A stretch of 64,000 nt of DNA, from contig NZ_JADOBG010000002.1 of NCBI RefSeq assembly GCF_016786215.1, forward strand, positions 248,001 to 312,000, given 5' to 3'. Source of the DNA: Legionella bononiensis (GTDB lineage: Bacteria > Pseudomonadota > Gammaproteobacteria > Legionellales > Legionellaceae). Below are positions 19,551-28,239 of the stretch, in pieces. Numbering within the stretch: the stretch's first letter is position 1; the number at the start of each line of letters is the position of its first letter. A program made the position numbers and the translations under genes. The notes under the pieces are model-generated. The model saw nothing but the letters and a program-made list of their open reading frames with translations, was not told the origin of the DNA and did no database searches.

Positions 19551-20828
19551 TCACCCAAGATAGTTATTCAAGAATTCAATAATAGCATTTTGATCTATTG
19601 TAATCTGCTCTGTTTCAACTCGCAGATCCTTTATGCTGACCTTCATATTGGCTATTTCATCATCGCCTAAAATCAATGCCAGACGAGCCCCGCTCTTATC
19701 TGCTTTTTTAAACTGGCTTTTAAACGAGCCACCGGTTGTGTTCGTGATTATTTCAACATTTGAATACGCATCTCTAATCGTTTCGGCCATCAAAAGACCT
19801 TTTATTGATGCTTCTTGATTTGTTGTAATAATATATAAGGATTGTTTTGGATTGTGTTGCTCCAATAGATTTAATGTTTCCATCAATAATACAATTCGCT
19901 CTATACCTAATGCAAAACCTGCCGCAGGCGTTGGAGCTCCACCAATCTGTTCAACCAGTATGTCGTATCGCCCACCCGCACAAATTGTTGCCTGACTACC
20001 CAACTTATCGGTTACCCATTCAAATACAGTATGTCCATAGTAATCTAGACCTCGTACCAAAAATGGGTTAATGGTATAAGGTATATCCAGCGTATGCAAA
20101 CCTTCACGAAAAGTATTAAAATGATCTTTGCTTTGTTCTCCGAGAACATCGATCAGTTTTGGAGCATTTGCAATCAATTGGTGTAAATCCGGATTTTTAC
20201 TGTCCAAAATGCGTAATGGATTTCTATCCAGGCGTCTTTTACTGTCTTCATCCAAGTGATCAAAATTATCGCGCAAATAGTCAACCAGGATATTCTTATA
20301 TGCCTGACGCTCCGACAACTCACCTAATGTATTGATTTGCAGCTCTACATTTCGTTCAAATCCAAGCTCTTTCCAGATACGATAAGATAAGGCAATCAGT
20401 TCAACTTCAATAATGGAGCTGGGCATCCCAAATGCTTCTACACCGAATTGGGTAAATTGTCTGTATCGTCCTTTTTGAGGCCTTTCATGACGAAACATGG
20501 GCCCCATATACCAGAGTTTTTGCTGCTGGTTATGTAATAAACCATGTTCCACACAGGCGCGTACACAACCTGCAGTACCTTCAGGTCTCAATGTCAAGCT
20601 GTCACCATTTAAATCGTTGAAAGTGTACATTTCCTTTTCAACGATATCAGTAACTTCTCCAATACTTCTTTTGAATAATTGGGTGCTTTCTATTAGGGGA
20701 AAACGAATTTCCTGATAACCATATCGAGATAAGCAGTGTACAAAAACTTGTTCTATGTGGCGCCAAATGCTTGTTCTATCAGGTAAAATGTCATTCATAC
20801 CACGTATTGCTTGAATTTTTTCAGCCAC
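19551..20828 (-). CDS. hisS: Histidyl-tRNA synthetase
   Basis: Class II aminoacyl-tRNA synthetase of 425 residues. The N-terminal AIRGMNDILPD, motif 2 FRHERPQKGRYRQFTQFGVEAFG (about 110-135), the histidine-specific LVRGLDYYGHTVFEW and ICAGGRYDILVEQIGG (about 255-290) and the C-terminal anticodon-binding domain are all present. The start is GTG, overlapping the last codons of rodZ by 8 bp. In many gammaproteobacteria ispG sits between rodZ and hisS, but here the two genes overlap directly. Confidence 0.97.
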   Translation of the reverse strand: MAEKIQAIRGMNDILPDRTSIWRHIEQVFVHCLSRYGYQEIRFPLIESTQLFKRSIGEVTDIVEKEMYTFNDLNGDSLTLRPEGTAGCVRACVEHGLLHNQQQKLWYMGPMFRHERPQKGRYRQFTQFGVEAFGMPSSIIEVELIALSYRIWKELGFERNVELQINTLGELSERQAYKNILVDYLRDNFDHLDEDSKRRLDRNPLRILDSKNPDLHQLIANAPKLIDVLGEQSKDHFNTFREGLHTLDIPYTINPFLVRGLDYYGHTVFEWVTDKLGSQATICAGGRYDILVEQIGGAPTPAAGFALGIERIVLLMETLNLLEQHNPKQSLYIITTNQEASIKGLLMAETIRDAYSNVEIITNTTGGSFKSQFKKADKSGARLALILGDDEIANMKVSIKDLRVETEQITIDQNAIIEFLNNYLG

Positions 20829-21387
20829 CTTCTTTCTCCAGAGGCGTCATTTGTGAGTTAGGGGTTAATAATGACTGCATTTTGGATAAATCAGTTAGCT
20901 TAAGTTCTGTAGTATTATCATTTAAAGATAAATTAGCAGGACTTTCTTTACTGGAAAATACAGGCTGTGTATCTCGATTTTTTTGCCACCAGACACCTAC
21001 AGCTACCATTACCCCAACCGCAAATAAAATAGTCACTAATCTGATGATGTATTCCGCTTTATGAGATTCACGTTTACTTTGCCAAAGAGCACGCTCAGGC
21101 TTCTTTTCGTAAGTATATTGATTATTAAATACTACTAAAAAAGGTTCGGGAGATACTCCCAATAATTTTGAGTAAGCACGTAAATAGCCTTTAACAAAAA
21201 CCGGTTCGGGTAATAACTGAAAATCACCGGCTTCAATTAACTCGATAATCCGAACTCTTAAATGCAATTTACTGGCAACATACTCAATTGTGTAACCTTT
21301 TTGTTGACGTAGATTCGCTAGTTGTTTTCCTGGATTGTCAATCTCATTAGGATTCGCATCATCCATTGTGGCTGTTGTATTCATCAT
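20821..21387 (-). CDS. rodZ: RodZ-like helix-turn-helix membrane protein (short)
   Basis: Cytoskeletal adaptor that links MreB to the cell-elongation machinery. A cytoplasmic Cro/C1-type helix-turn-helix domain occupies about residues 18-85 (GKQLANLRQQKGYTIEYVAS, FVKGYLRAYSKLLGVSPE) and is followed by a basic linker and one transmembrane helix at about 112-132. The periplasmic part is only about 55 residues and lacks the large beta domain of E. coli RodZ (337 residues). GGAG upstream supports the first ATG, which makes a 29-bp overlap with pilF. An internal ATG seven codons later is possible. The position between pilF and hisS is the family norm. Confidence 0.85.
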   Translation of the reverse strand: MMNTTATMDDANPNEIDNPGKQLANLRQQKGYTIEYVASKLHLRVRIIELIEAGDFQLLPEPVFVKGYLRAYSKLLGVSPEPFLVVFNNQYTYEKKPERALWQSKRESHKAEYIIRLVTILFAVGVMVAVGVWWQKNRDTQPVFSSKESPANLSLNDNTTELKLTDLSKMQSLLTPNSQMTPLEKEGG

Positions 21388-22144
21388 TTACTCCACTATT
21401 ATCAGTAGTTGATTCCATTTTCCTGAAATTATTTTCATATTGTGCAGCTACAGCGTAATTGCCAGTTTTAATGGCAATGTCTTTAGCTAAAGGTAAAAAA
21501 TATCGATCGTTTAATACCAAATCAGGGTGCTTTTGCAAGAGACTATAAGCTTCTGCATCATGACCCATTTTGCTTTCGAGTTTTACCAGTTCGTATAACG
21601 ATTCCTTTCTTGAAGGATCTTGATCCAGAGCATTTGTAAAGTACAGTTTTGCTTTATCATTATCAGGAATAGCCAATGCACAAAGTCCTGCATTTTCATA
21701 AGCGGCAGACGTATTAATGTACTGGACATCTTTAACTGCTTTTAAAAAATATGTTTCAGCTTTTTTATAATCACCTTGGCGACATAAAAAGGTCCCATAA
21801 TTATTTAATTGCGCACCGCCTCCTGAGGATAATGAGATGGCTTTTAAATAGTATTTTTTAGCTTCATCAAGCTCATTCGTCTGCTCAAAATAATAGGCCA
21901 TAGCGGCATTAACATCAGCTGAGTTTGGTTCTTGTTCCATTGCAGTAAGCAATTTCTTCTTGGCTCGTGGTCTATCACCCTGCTTTAAATATCCTAAACC
22001 CAATTGCATATTGTAACTGGCTGCCTTGCTCAGGTCGGTTTTTTTAGTTTCTGGCTCAGTATTTTCATCCGCATGTTTACACGCTTGGAGAAACACGAAT
22101 ATACTGATTAATAAGTACCGTAATACTATTCGCACGACAACCAC
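21359..22144 (-). CDS. pilF: Type IV pilus biogenesis lipoprotein PilF/PilW
   Basis: Outer-membrane lipoprotein pilotin that stabilises or multimerises the PilQ secretin. The N-terminus has a hydrophobic segment and lipobox VFLQAC, Cys at about residue 22. It is followed by about six tetratricopeptide repeats (MQLGLGYLKQGDRPRAKKKL, AMAYYFEQTNELDEAKKYY, YGTFLCRQGDYKKAETYF, NAGLCALAIPDNDKAKLYF). The start is GTG. The gene lies 77 bp downstream of rlmN and overlaps rodZ, the order seen in Pseudomonas and relatives. The 261-residue length is normal. Confidence 0.9.
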   Translation of the reverse strand: MVVVRIVLRYLLISIFVFLQACKHADENTEPETKKTDLSKAASYNMQLGLGYLKQGDRPRAKKKLLTAMEQEPNSADVNAAMAYYFEQTNELDEAKKYYLKAISLSSGGGAQLNNYGTFLCRQGDYKKAETYFLKAVKDVQYINTSAAYENAGLCALAIPDNDKAKLYFTNALDQDPSRKESLYELVKLESKMGHDAEAYSLLQKHPDLVLNDRYFLPLAKDIAIKTGNYAVAAQYENNFRKMESTTDNSGVNDEYNSHNG

Positions 22145-22221
22145 TTAACGTTAGAAATGATTTCGCATTATAACCACTTAATGAGAAATTAAAAATGTTT
22201 TGTCATCTCATTTCGAATTAA

Positions 22222-23361
22222 TTAATTCGTAGAGAGACTATTCTCATCAGTTTTGGTACTTTTGGGAATAAAATGAAGTTTTTGCCATCTCTCGGAGCGA
22301 CTGGTTCTGTCTTTTACTTCACCCGCCAGTTGACCGCAAGCCGCATCGATATCATCACCTCGCGTTTTACGAGTGATCGTATTGATACCGTTTTTAATTA
22401 ATCGGTCTCTGAATGCATCAATTGTGTCCTGAGATGAACGTTGATACTGAGTCATGGGAAATGGATTAAAGGGAATTAGATTGACTTTAGCGGGTACGTC
22501 TCGAAGTAATTTGATCAACTGATTCGCATGTTCAAGCTGATCATTAATATCTTTTAACATCACGTATTCAAAAGTGACTTTTCTTCTGGGTTCGTCTTTA
22601 AAATACCGTTTACATAAAGCCATGAGTTGAGCCAAGGGATATTTTTTGTTGATTGGAACCAGTTCATTTCGTAACGCATCATTGGGAGCATGCAACGATA
22701 CAGCCAAGGCAACTGGACTAACTTCTTTTAATCGTTCCAGCTCAGGCAGAACTCCTGAAGTACTTAATGTAACGCGTCGCTTGGATAATCCATAGGCAAA
22801 ATCATCCATCATAATACTCATTGCAGAAACAACATTATCAAAATTAAGTAAAGGTTCACCCATACCCATCATCACTACATTCGTGATTCGTTTATCATGA
22901 GCGCCCTGAGCCTGTGATAATTCTCTGGCAGCCAACCACACCTGGCCGATTATTTCAGCGGTACTCAAATTTCGGTTGAAACCTTGTTTTGCAGTTGAGC
23001 AAAAAGAACAATTTAATGCGCATCCTACTTGAGAAGATACACACAGAGTACCTCGATTGGCCTCCGGAATATAAACAGTTTCAATGCAGTTACCACAATC
23101 CAGTTTTAATAACCATTTATGAGTACCATCGCTGGATTTTTGGCAAGCAACAATTTCTGGTAATTTTATATAGGAAAGCCGAGAAAGTTTCTCAATTAAT
23201 GCTTTCCCTATATTAGACATTTGAGTGAAGTCAGTCAGGCCGGCCTGATGAATCCATTGAATTAATTGTTGCGCTCTAAACGGTTTTTCACCCCATTGAG
23301 TCAGCAGCTCGCGTAACTGCTGATAATTATAATTCAATAAATTAACTTTTTGATCGGCCAT
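22222..23361 (-). CDS. rlmN: 23S rRNA A2503 / tRNA A37 C2-methyltransferase RlmN
   Basis: Radical SAM enzyme that methylates C2 of adenosine 2503 in 23S rRNA and A37 in some tRNAs. The radical-SAM cluster motif CxxxCxxC is at residues 114, 118 and 121 (CALNCSFC). It also has [29 protein letters not shown] and the catalytic C-terminal Cys in DIDAACGQL. The 379-residue length is normal. The ATG lies 18 bp after the ndk stop, which suggests co-transcription with ndk and pilF. Confidence 0.97.
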   Translation of the reverse strand: MADQKVNLLNYNYQQLRELLTQWGEKPFRAQQLIQWIHQAGLTDFTQMSNIGKALIEKLSRLSYIKLPEIVACQKSSDGTHKWLLKLDCGNCIETVYIPEANRGTLCVSSQVGCALNCSFCSTAKQGFNRNLSTAEIIGQVWLAARELSQAQGAHDKRITNVVMMGMGEPLLNFDNVVSAMSIMMDDFAYGLSKRRVTLSTSGVLPELERLKEVSPVALAVSLHAPNDALRNELVPINKKYPLAQLMALCKRYFKDEPRRKVTFEYVMLKDINDQLEHANQLIKLLRDVPAKVNLIPFNPFPMTQYQRSSQDTIDAFRDRLIKNGINTITRKTRGDDIDAACGQLAGEVKDRTSRSERWQKLHFIPKSTKTDENSLSTN

Positions 23362-23379
23362 AGTGACTCCAAAACAACC

Positions 23380-23805
23380 TTATCTATCACATATTTCATG
23401 AGGTTCAAAGAAAAATGCTATTTCACGGGCTGCATTTTCAGCACTGTCTGAGCCGTGGACTGCATTTGCATCGATACTGTCAGCAAAATCAGCGCGAATA
23501 GTTCCTGGAGCCGCTTCTTTAGGATTTGTTGCGCCCATTAGATCACGATTTTTAATTACAGCGTTCTCACCTTTTAAAGCCTGAACCATTACTGGGCCAG
23601 AAATCATAAATTCAACGAGATCATTAAAAAAAGGACGAGCTTTATGGATTTCATAAAATGCTTCAGCCTGAGCTCTGGACAATTGCATCATTTTTGCGGC
23701 AACTATATTTAAGCCAGCATTTTCAAAACGAGTGTAAATTTGACCTATAACAGATTTTGCTACAGCGTCTGGTTTAATAATAGACAGTGTTTGTTCTATC
23801 GCCAT
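23380..23805 (-). CDS. ndk: Nucleoside diphosphate kinase
   Basis: Equilibrates NTP pools through a phospho-histidine intermediate. From the ATG giving [15 protein letters not shown] the protein has the standard 141 residues. The catalytic His117 lies in [14 protein letters not shown], and the [18 protein letters not shown] nucleotide-binding segment precedes it. An ATG immediately upstream and a TTG four codons upstream are in frame, but GGAG spacing favours the ATG pair. It is first gene of the ndk-rlmN-pilF-rodZ-hisS-yfgM-bamB-der run. Confidence 0.97.
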   Translation of the reverse strand: MAIEQTLSIIKPDAVAKSVIGQIYTRFENAGLNIVAAKMMQLSRAQAEAFYEIHKARPFFNDLVEFMISGPVMVQALKGENAVIKNRDLMGATNPKEAAPGTIRADFADSIDANAVHGSDSAENAAREIAFFFEPHEICDR

Positions 23806-24081
23806 CATGTACTCCAAGGGTTTTGTTTTAAAGTGCGTTATTATACATGAATATATAGGGCTCTGGCTAATATAAATTCATCTTGAGAACAATTGACAAC
23901 ACGCCCTACTTTTAGCAGGAAGAATATGCTTATTTTTAGAGTGCATTTACCGACGATTCTGCCTGTTACTCTTTCTGATAGAACAGTTAGTGGATAAAGA
24001 TCATCTCTTTGAGCATTCTGTATTACAATACAACCCATGCAAGTGATTGTTTGAATGATGATTTTTCAATGAACACCCAAA

Positions 24082-24810
24082 TTACCCCCCATGCGCAGGC
24101 ATAGTACTATAAGGTCCTGCTCCATAAAAACTGAGCACATCTTCTATTGCAGAGCCTTCTGTTGTTGAGGTTGATTGTCTTTTTTTCTGTTCTTTCTTTG
24201 TAAGGTTATTATATTTAGTCAACAAGGCAGAGCAATTATCATTATTAGCCGTACATGTTTCTTGAAAAAAGCGGAAAGGGCGATTTATACCCAAGATGAG
24301 AGAACAGTTTTCATCTTCTCTATTCTGTGAAAGAGCGAACATAATTAGTGTAGAGAGCGCTGCCATTACCCCAAATAACCAAAACAAATTGAAAACTGCT
24401 ACTACTATTACACCACAGATTAAAAATCCTAGAGATAATGCCGCGAACGGTAAGGATTTAGTTATTACTTTAGATGGAATAGATCGTCTCTCCTGTCTGT
24501 CTAATTCTTTTGCTAAATTTTGAGCATCCAAAAGATTATCCATTAACTGAGGGCTCTGAATATCAGACTCAGCTATTATTTTAGTTTTTTGCAAGAGATC
24601 AATTATAATCTGTTGTACTTCTTCAAGCGTGCGCAAAGATGATCGTTTTTTAAGCTTGGGATAAACTATCTGCACTTCATCTATCAGAAGCTTTAAACTA
24701 TTATATTTAAGCTTTAATAATATATTATTCTCTGTTTTATACTGTACTAGACATAGATTTAATTCCCTAATTAGTGAATCAAATTGCTCTTGGTTTGTGG
24801 AATTACTCAT
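24082..24810 (-). CDS. Unrecognised protein with central membrane hairpin
   Basis: A 242-residue protein I do not recognise. An N-terminal helical, probably coiled-coil region (about 1-110, rich in Glu, Lys and Leu) precedes two adjacent hydrophobic segments at about 118-140 and 142-160. A polar C-terminal tail follows, with four cysteines, a basic stretch (KKEQKKRQ) and a Ser/Thr-rich patch. There is no signal peptide. A central hydrophobic hairpin with both ends on the same side is a common plan for Legionella effectors that insert in host membranes, but an ordinary inner-membrane protein is equally possible. It has an isolated transcription unit with a 224-bp gap upstream. Confidence 0.65.
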   Translation of the reverse strand: MSNSTNQEQFDSLIRELNLCLVQYKTENNILLKLKYNSLKLLIDEVQIVYPKLKKRSSLRTLEEVQQIIIDLLQKTKIIAESDIQSPQLMDNLLDAQNLAKELDRQERRSIPSKVITKSLPFAALSLGFLICGVIVVAVFNLFWLFGVMAALSTLIMFALSQNREDENCSLILGINRPFRFFQETCTANNDNCSALLTKYNNLTKKEQKKRQSTSTTEGSAIEDVLSFYGAGPYSTMPAHGG

Positions 24811-25034
24811 TATGCTTATACCTAAAATCGGTGATACATTGTGTATTTGATGTCACAATAAATGATTTATCTTTACTCTTTGTGAGCGAATTATAATCAT
24901 ATCTTGGGTGTTTGTAAATATCGTACATCAAAAATGAATAATCCTTTCGAAGCGATAAATCTATAGACTCAACAAAAAGATTAATTTCCCAATAATCAGT
25001 TTTATTCTCGCTTTATATTAGGGCGAATTAACAA

Positions 25035-25919
25035 TTACTTTTCTCCAATAGTTTTATCAAAATACAAGGATTCTTTGTTGATGGCATCTTGTTGCGGATC
25101 AATTTTGTACTCTGGTAATAATTTAATTAATTCAGCTACGCGCAGTATGGTATCGTAAAATTGGGATCTATAGGATTTTGCTTGCTCACCCAACACCTTA
25201 TTCTCTTGATAAAATGAGCTGATCTGTGAATCGAAATGAGACAATATCTCCAGGATATCCGACATATTACCTAAAATTATTTTTTTTAACTCATCACTCA
25301 ACTTCAGTTTGGTAATTTTATTAAATTCCTCCACAATTAGAAGCTCATTACCAAGTGACGCTGCCTTGACATAATCACAATGAATTATTGCATAATTGAC
25401 TGCTGAACGTATGGTGCTTTTATTAATTTCAAAACCATTGCTTTTTAATGTAGTGTTGATAAGTGTGAGTACCGATTCAAATTTTTTTCTCCAGTCCTCT
25501 GCAATTTTTATCAGGCGTGCCTGGGCGTTAGCAATTAATTTATTTTGTGCTAATTGTAGTTGATGAAAATCTTCCCCCAAGGTTACTAACTTTTGTCGCT
25601 CAGCTTCCAGTGATTCTCGAGTTAGTGCTCCAGGAGAAGTTTCACTTTTCCCGCTTTCACCAGATAATAAATAATCAATGAATAGTTTCTGGGCATAAAT
25701 GTGATAGTCGCCGGCTTGCTGAAGCACGATTCCATTCAATACATTTTTTAATGGAATTTTTAATAACTGATGATAGAAACTGAATGGACTTTTAATCGCG
25801 CTGATTAATTCATTTTGCGGTAAGGTAATGTGATAGGTACCCAGTAATCGTTCCGCAGTGATTAAACCATAAGTTGAAAACCATTTACTCAATTGTTCGT
25901 CTTGTATTAGCTCGTCCAT
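25035..25919 (-). CDS. Unrecognised coiled-coil protein
   Basis: A 294-residue, strongly alpha-helical protein with no signal peptide or membrane segment. Residues about 100-150 (ESLEAERQKLVTLGEDFHQL and following) and 205-260 look like coiled coil. No catalytic motif or known family was recognised. It is divergent from miaE with only 70 bp between the two start codons, so both promoters share that gap. The last residues (NKESLYFDKTIGEK) are not a strong secretion signal. Function unknown. Confidence 0.65.
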   Translation of the reverse strand: MDELIQDEQLSKWFSTYGLITAERLLGTYHITLPQNELISAIKSPFSFYHQLLKIPLKNVLNGIVLQQAGDYHIYAQKLFIDYLLSGESGKSETSPGALTRESLEAERQKLVTLGEDFHQLQLAQNKLIANAQARLIKIAEDWRKKFESVLTLINTTLKSNGFEINKSTIRSAVNYAIIHCDYVKAASLGNELLIVEEFNKITKLKLSDELKKIILGNMSDILEILSHFDSQISSFYQENKVLGEQAKSYRSQFYDTILRVAELIKLLPEYKIDPQQDAINKESLYFDKTIGEK

Positions 25920-25989
25920 AATTCATCCAATTTAAATTAGCTAGCGTCTGTGATATAAGGCTTATTATTTGAAATTATAGTGTATTTCA

Positions 25990-26628
25990 ATGATGTTAAA
26001 ACGATTAGATACTGATTTACAAACTTTAAATGCATTTCTACGGGTTTCGACACCAAACTCATGGCTTCAGCACGCATCAACCAATATACCTTTATTATTG
26101 GTTGATCATGCTCATTGTGAACGCAAAGCAGCAGCTACCGCAATTAATTTTATGAGCAAATATCCTGAAAAAGCTGAGTTAGTTGCCATCATGTCACCTT
26201 TGGCCAGAGAGGAATTACTTCATTTTGAAAAAGTAATGCATATTATGAAACAAAAGGGTATTTCTTATGGTCCTTTGCAACCTTCAGATTATGCCACTAA
26301 ACTTCATAAACTCATTACAAAACGAGATGGAATTGAACGCTTATGTGATCAACTAATTATTGGCGCGATTATAGAAGCACGATCTTGTGAGCGTTTCAAT
26401 GCCATTATTCCTTTCCTAAATGATCTGGAACTAGCTAAATTTTATAAAACTTTAATTAAATCTGAGGCTCGCCACTTTCAGGATTACTTATACCTAGCCA
26501 ATTTATATGGCGGTTCAATTGATGATCGTCTGGATAGATTTTTAACGGTTGAAAATGCTTTTATTTCAAGCAAAGATACTGTGTTCCGGTTTCATAGTGG
26601 CATCCCCGGGTGTGATGGACACAATTAG
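25990..26628 (+). CDS. miaE: tRNA ms2io6A hydroxylase MiaE
   Basis: Non-haem diiron monooxygenase that hydroxylates the isopentenyl group of ms2i6A37 in tRNA. It belongs to the ferritin-like four-helix superfamily. Carboxylate and histidine iron ligands are visible in HAHCERKAAATAINFM, LAREELLHFEKVM, GAIIEARSCERF and SEARHFQDYLYLA. The 212-residue length agrees with the family. Two consecutive ATG codons open the frame and the first is given. It is divergent from the coiled-coil gene and convergent with the RavY-like gene. Confidence 0.93.
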   Translation: MMLKRLDTDLQTLNAFLRVSTPNSWLQHASTNIPLLLVDHAHCERKAAATAINFMSKYPEKAELVAIMSPLAREELLHFEKVMHIMKQKGISYGPLQPSDYATKLHKLITKRDGIERLCDQLIIGAIIEARSCERFNAIIPFLNDLELAKFYKTLIKSEARHFQDYLYLANLYGGSIDDRLDRFLTVENAFISSKDTVFRFHSGIPGCDGHN

Positions 26629-26636
26629 AACGTAGC

Positions 26637-26662
26637 CTCCTCGGCCCGAACGGTTCGAGGAG
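26637..26662. terminator. Hairpin after miaE
   Basis: CTCCTCG (26637-26643) pairs with CGAGGAG (26656-26662), with an inner CCG/CGG pair. It begins 8 bp after the miaE stop and lies between convergent genes. There is no T-run, so this is a probable rather than certain terminator. Confidence 0.4.
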
Positions 26663-26765
26663 AAACTCTTAACCTAATAATGGTGTTTACCCGTCTAAGT
26701 GGGTATGAGCTATATAAAGTAATGAGCGATCAAATCCATACAGCCGGATACCAACTAAACTTGCC

Positions 26766-27500
26766 CTATGGACCACGAGGTCTGAAATCAAGTTCTGATT
26801 CACCTTTCAGGAAGTTGTCTAATCCATTGTCGGGATCATCTTTTAATTTATTGAAGGTATCTTTGTCTAAAGCCATACCATGTTCATCAACAAATTTGGA
26901 TTTATCGCCTGGAGTTGCTACATAACCTTGCTGTTCAAGCCACATCCGCACCCCTTTCTCGAATAATTGATCGAGTACTGGACTGGTTTCTTGATTATTA
27001 TCTGAACGGGTAAGTGGTTGTATAGATAATTTTCCATCATCCGAACATGTAACCAAATGCTGAAGTTCTGGAAGATCAATCTCTGGATTTTTTCTAAAGA
27101 GTTCTCTAAGAATATCAGATGCAGGCAATAATACTTTATCGGCTATTAAGTTACTTGCTGGAGCCCAAATTGTTTCATTGGTTGATTGATGCAACGCTTT
27201 GGCCATGGAGCCATAAATATTCCATAGTTTCATCATCGCAGAACGCCAGTCATTGTAGGCATTAACATCAGCTTCTAGTGCTCTATCAGCTTCTTTCATT
27301 GCTACTTCCCAAAGAGTTGCCTCTCTGCCAGTCTGAGGATCAGTCGTTTTGTGTCCTTTATGTAATTTATCCATAGCCGCAGCACGTTCGTCAGCTCTTG
27401 CCCTTTCACGTTCTTGATATTCTCGAGTCAGTGCTTTCTGCTCTTCTTCTCTACGTATTCTGGCGAGCTCCTCGCGCATTTCATCATTTGATTTAGACAT
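26766..27500 (-). CDS. Candidate effector, RavY-like by position
   Basis: A 244-residue protein starting at the ATG giving MSKSNDEMREELARIRREEEQ. AGAGGAG supports this start, and a longer frame to 27599 runs inside lpxH and is unlikely. The first 60 residues are a highly charged helix (EELARIRREEEQ, EYQERERARADERAAAMDKL), and the rest is mixed helical with no signal peptide or catalytic motif. It overlaps the end of lpxH by 8 bp. My recollection is that the L. pneumophila Dot/Icm effector RavY (lpg1551) sits next to lpxH, minC and fadD. The positional match is the basis for the suggestion. I could not align the sequences. Confidence 0.6.
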   Translation of the reverse strand: MSKSNDEMREELARIRREEEQKALTREYQERERARADERAAAMDKLHKGHKTTDPQTGREATLWEVAMKEADRALEADVNAYNDWRSAMMKLWNIYGSMAKALHQSTNETIWAPASNLIADKVLLPASDILRELFRKNPEIDLPELQHLVTCSDDGKLSIQPLTRSDNNQETSPVLDQLFEKGVRMWLEQQGYVATPGDKSKFVDEHGMALDKDTFNKLKDDPDNGLDNFLKGESELDFRPRGP

Positions 27501-28239
27501 TACTGTACTCCTCTTGTAACAATGCATGGGTAAAATAGAATCCCTTTGTATTATCATAACACAATACTTGTGGCGTGTCATCCCAATCACTAAGCACAAA
27601 TCGTTGCATTAGATGCATCTTATTCTGATATTGGGTAAGGCCTGGCTTATGAGTATGACCATGAACTAAAATACGGACTTGATATTGTGCCATATGAGCC
27701 AATACGGATTCTGTAACAACATCCATTTCTTCCATTGGTTTATTTTGTTTATTGGAGCTGATGGTACGAACTTTATTAACAATACTCTCGCGAAATCTTA
27801 AAGAAAAACTTAAAAACAACAGTACAAATAAGCGATTACGAGTTAAACGTCTCAACCTTTGATGACCTATATCTTTAGTGCAATAGCGATCTCCATGGGT
27901 TAATAATATGTTTTCACCACCCAATTTAACTAAGGTTGGTTCCTGCAGAATAGTCCAGCCAGCCAGTTTAGCGAACTTTTTACCCAGCAGAAAATCGCGG
28001 TTGCCACACATATAGTATATGGAGATGCCTTGCAAAGTCAGTTCAAATAATTGCCTGGCTATTCCTTGACTCCATTCATTAATCGAATCATCTCCAGCCC
28101 AAGCATGAAAAAAATCACCAAGAATATATATTTTTTTGACTGAAATTCGCGCCCATTTTATAAATTGATTAAAACGCTCTTGAATCTCGGAGTCTTCTGG
28201 ATGGAGATGTAAATCTGATATAAATACAGCCTCTAACAT
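27493..28239 (-). CDS. lpxH: UDP-2,3-diacylglucosamine pyrophosphatase LpxH
   Basis: Makes lipid X from UDP-2,3-diacylglucosamine in lipid A synthesis, acting at the inner face of the inner membrane. It belongs to the calcineurin-like metallophosphoesterase fold: FISDLHLHPEDSE, ILGDFFHAWAGDD, MCGNRDFLLG, LTHGDRYC and VHGHTHKPG carry the two-metal ligands. The ATG giving MLEAVFISDLHL is chosen because the family starts here. It overlaps the minC stop by 7 bp, giving 248 residues. It is translationally coupled to minC upstream and to the next gene downstream. Confidence 0.95.
   Translation of the reverse strand: MLEAVFISDLHLHPEDSEIQERFNQFIKWARISVKKIYILGDFFHAWAGDDSINEWSQGIARQLFELTLQGISIYYMCGNRDFLLGKKFAKLAGWTILQEPTLVKLGGENILLTHGDRYCTKDIGHQRLRRLTRNRLFVLLFLSFSLRFRESIVNKVRTISSNKQNKPMEEMDVVTESVLAHMAQYQVRILVHGHTHKPGLTQYQNKMHLMQRFVLSDWDDTPQVLCYDNTKGFYFTHALLQEEYSNV

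Noticed and set aside
23841-24038. Open frame of about 65 codons upstream of ndk
   Set aside because: No ribosome-binding site and no family-like sequence. The stretch more likely contains the ndk promoter.
27501-27599. Longer N-terminus of the RavY-like gene inside lpxH
   Set aside because: The ATG at 27500 has a good AGAGGAG site, and the extension would be antiphase coding within the conserved end of lpxH.
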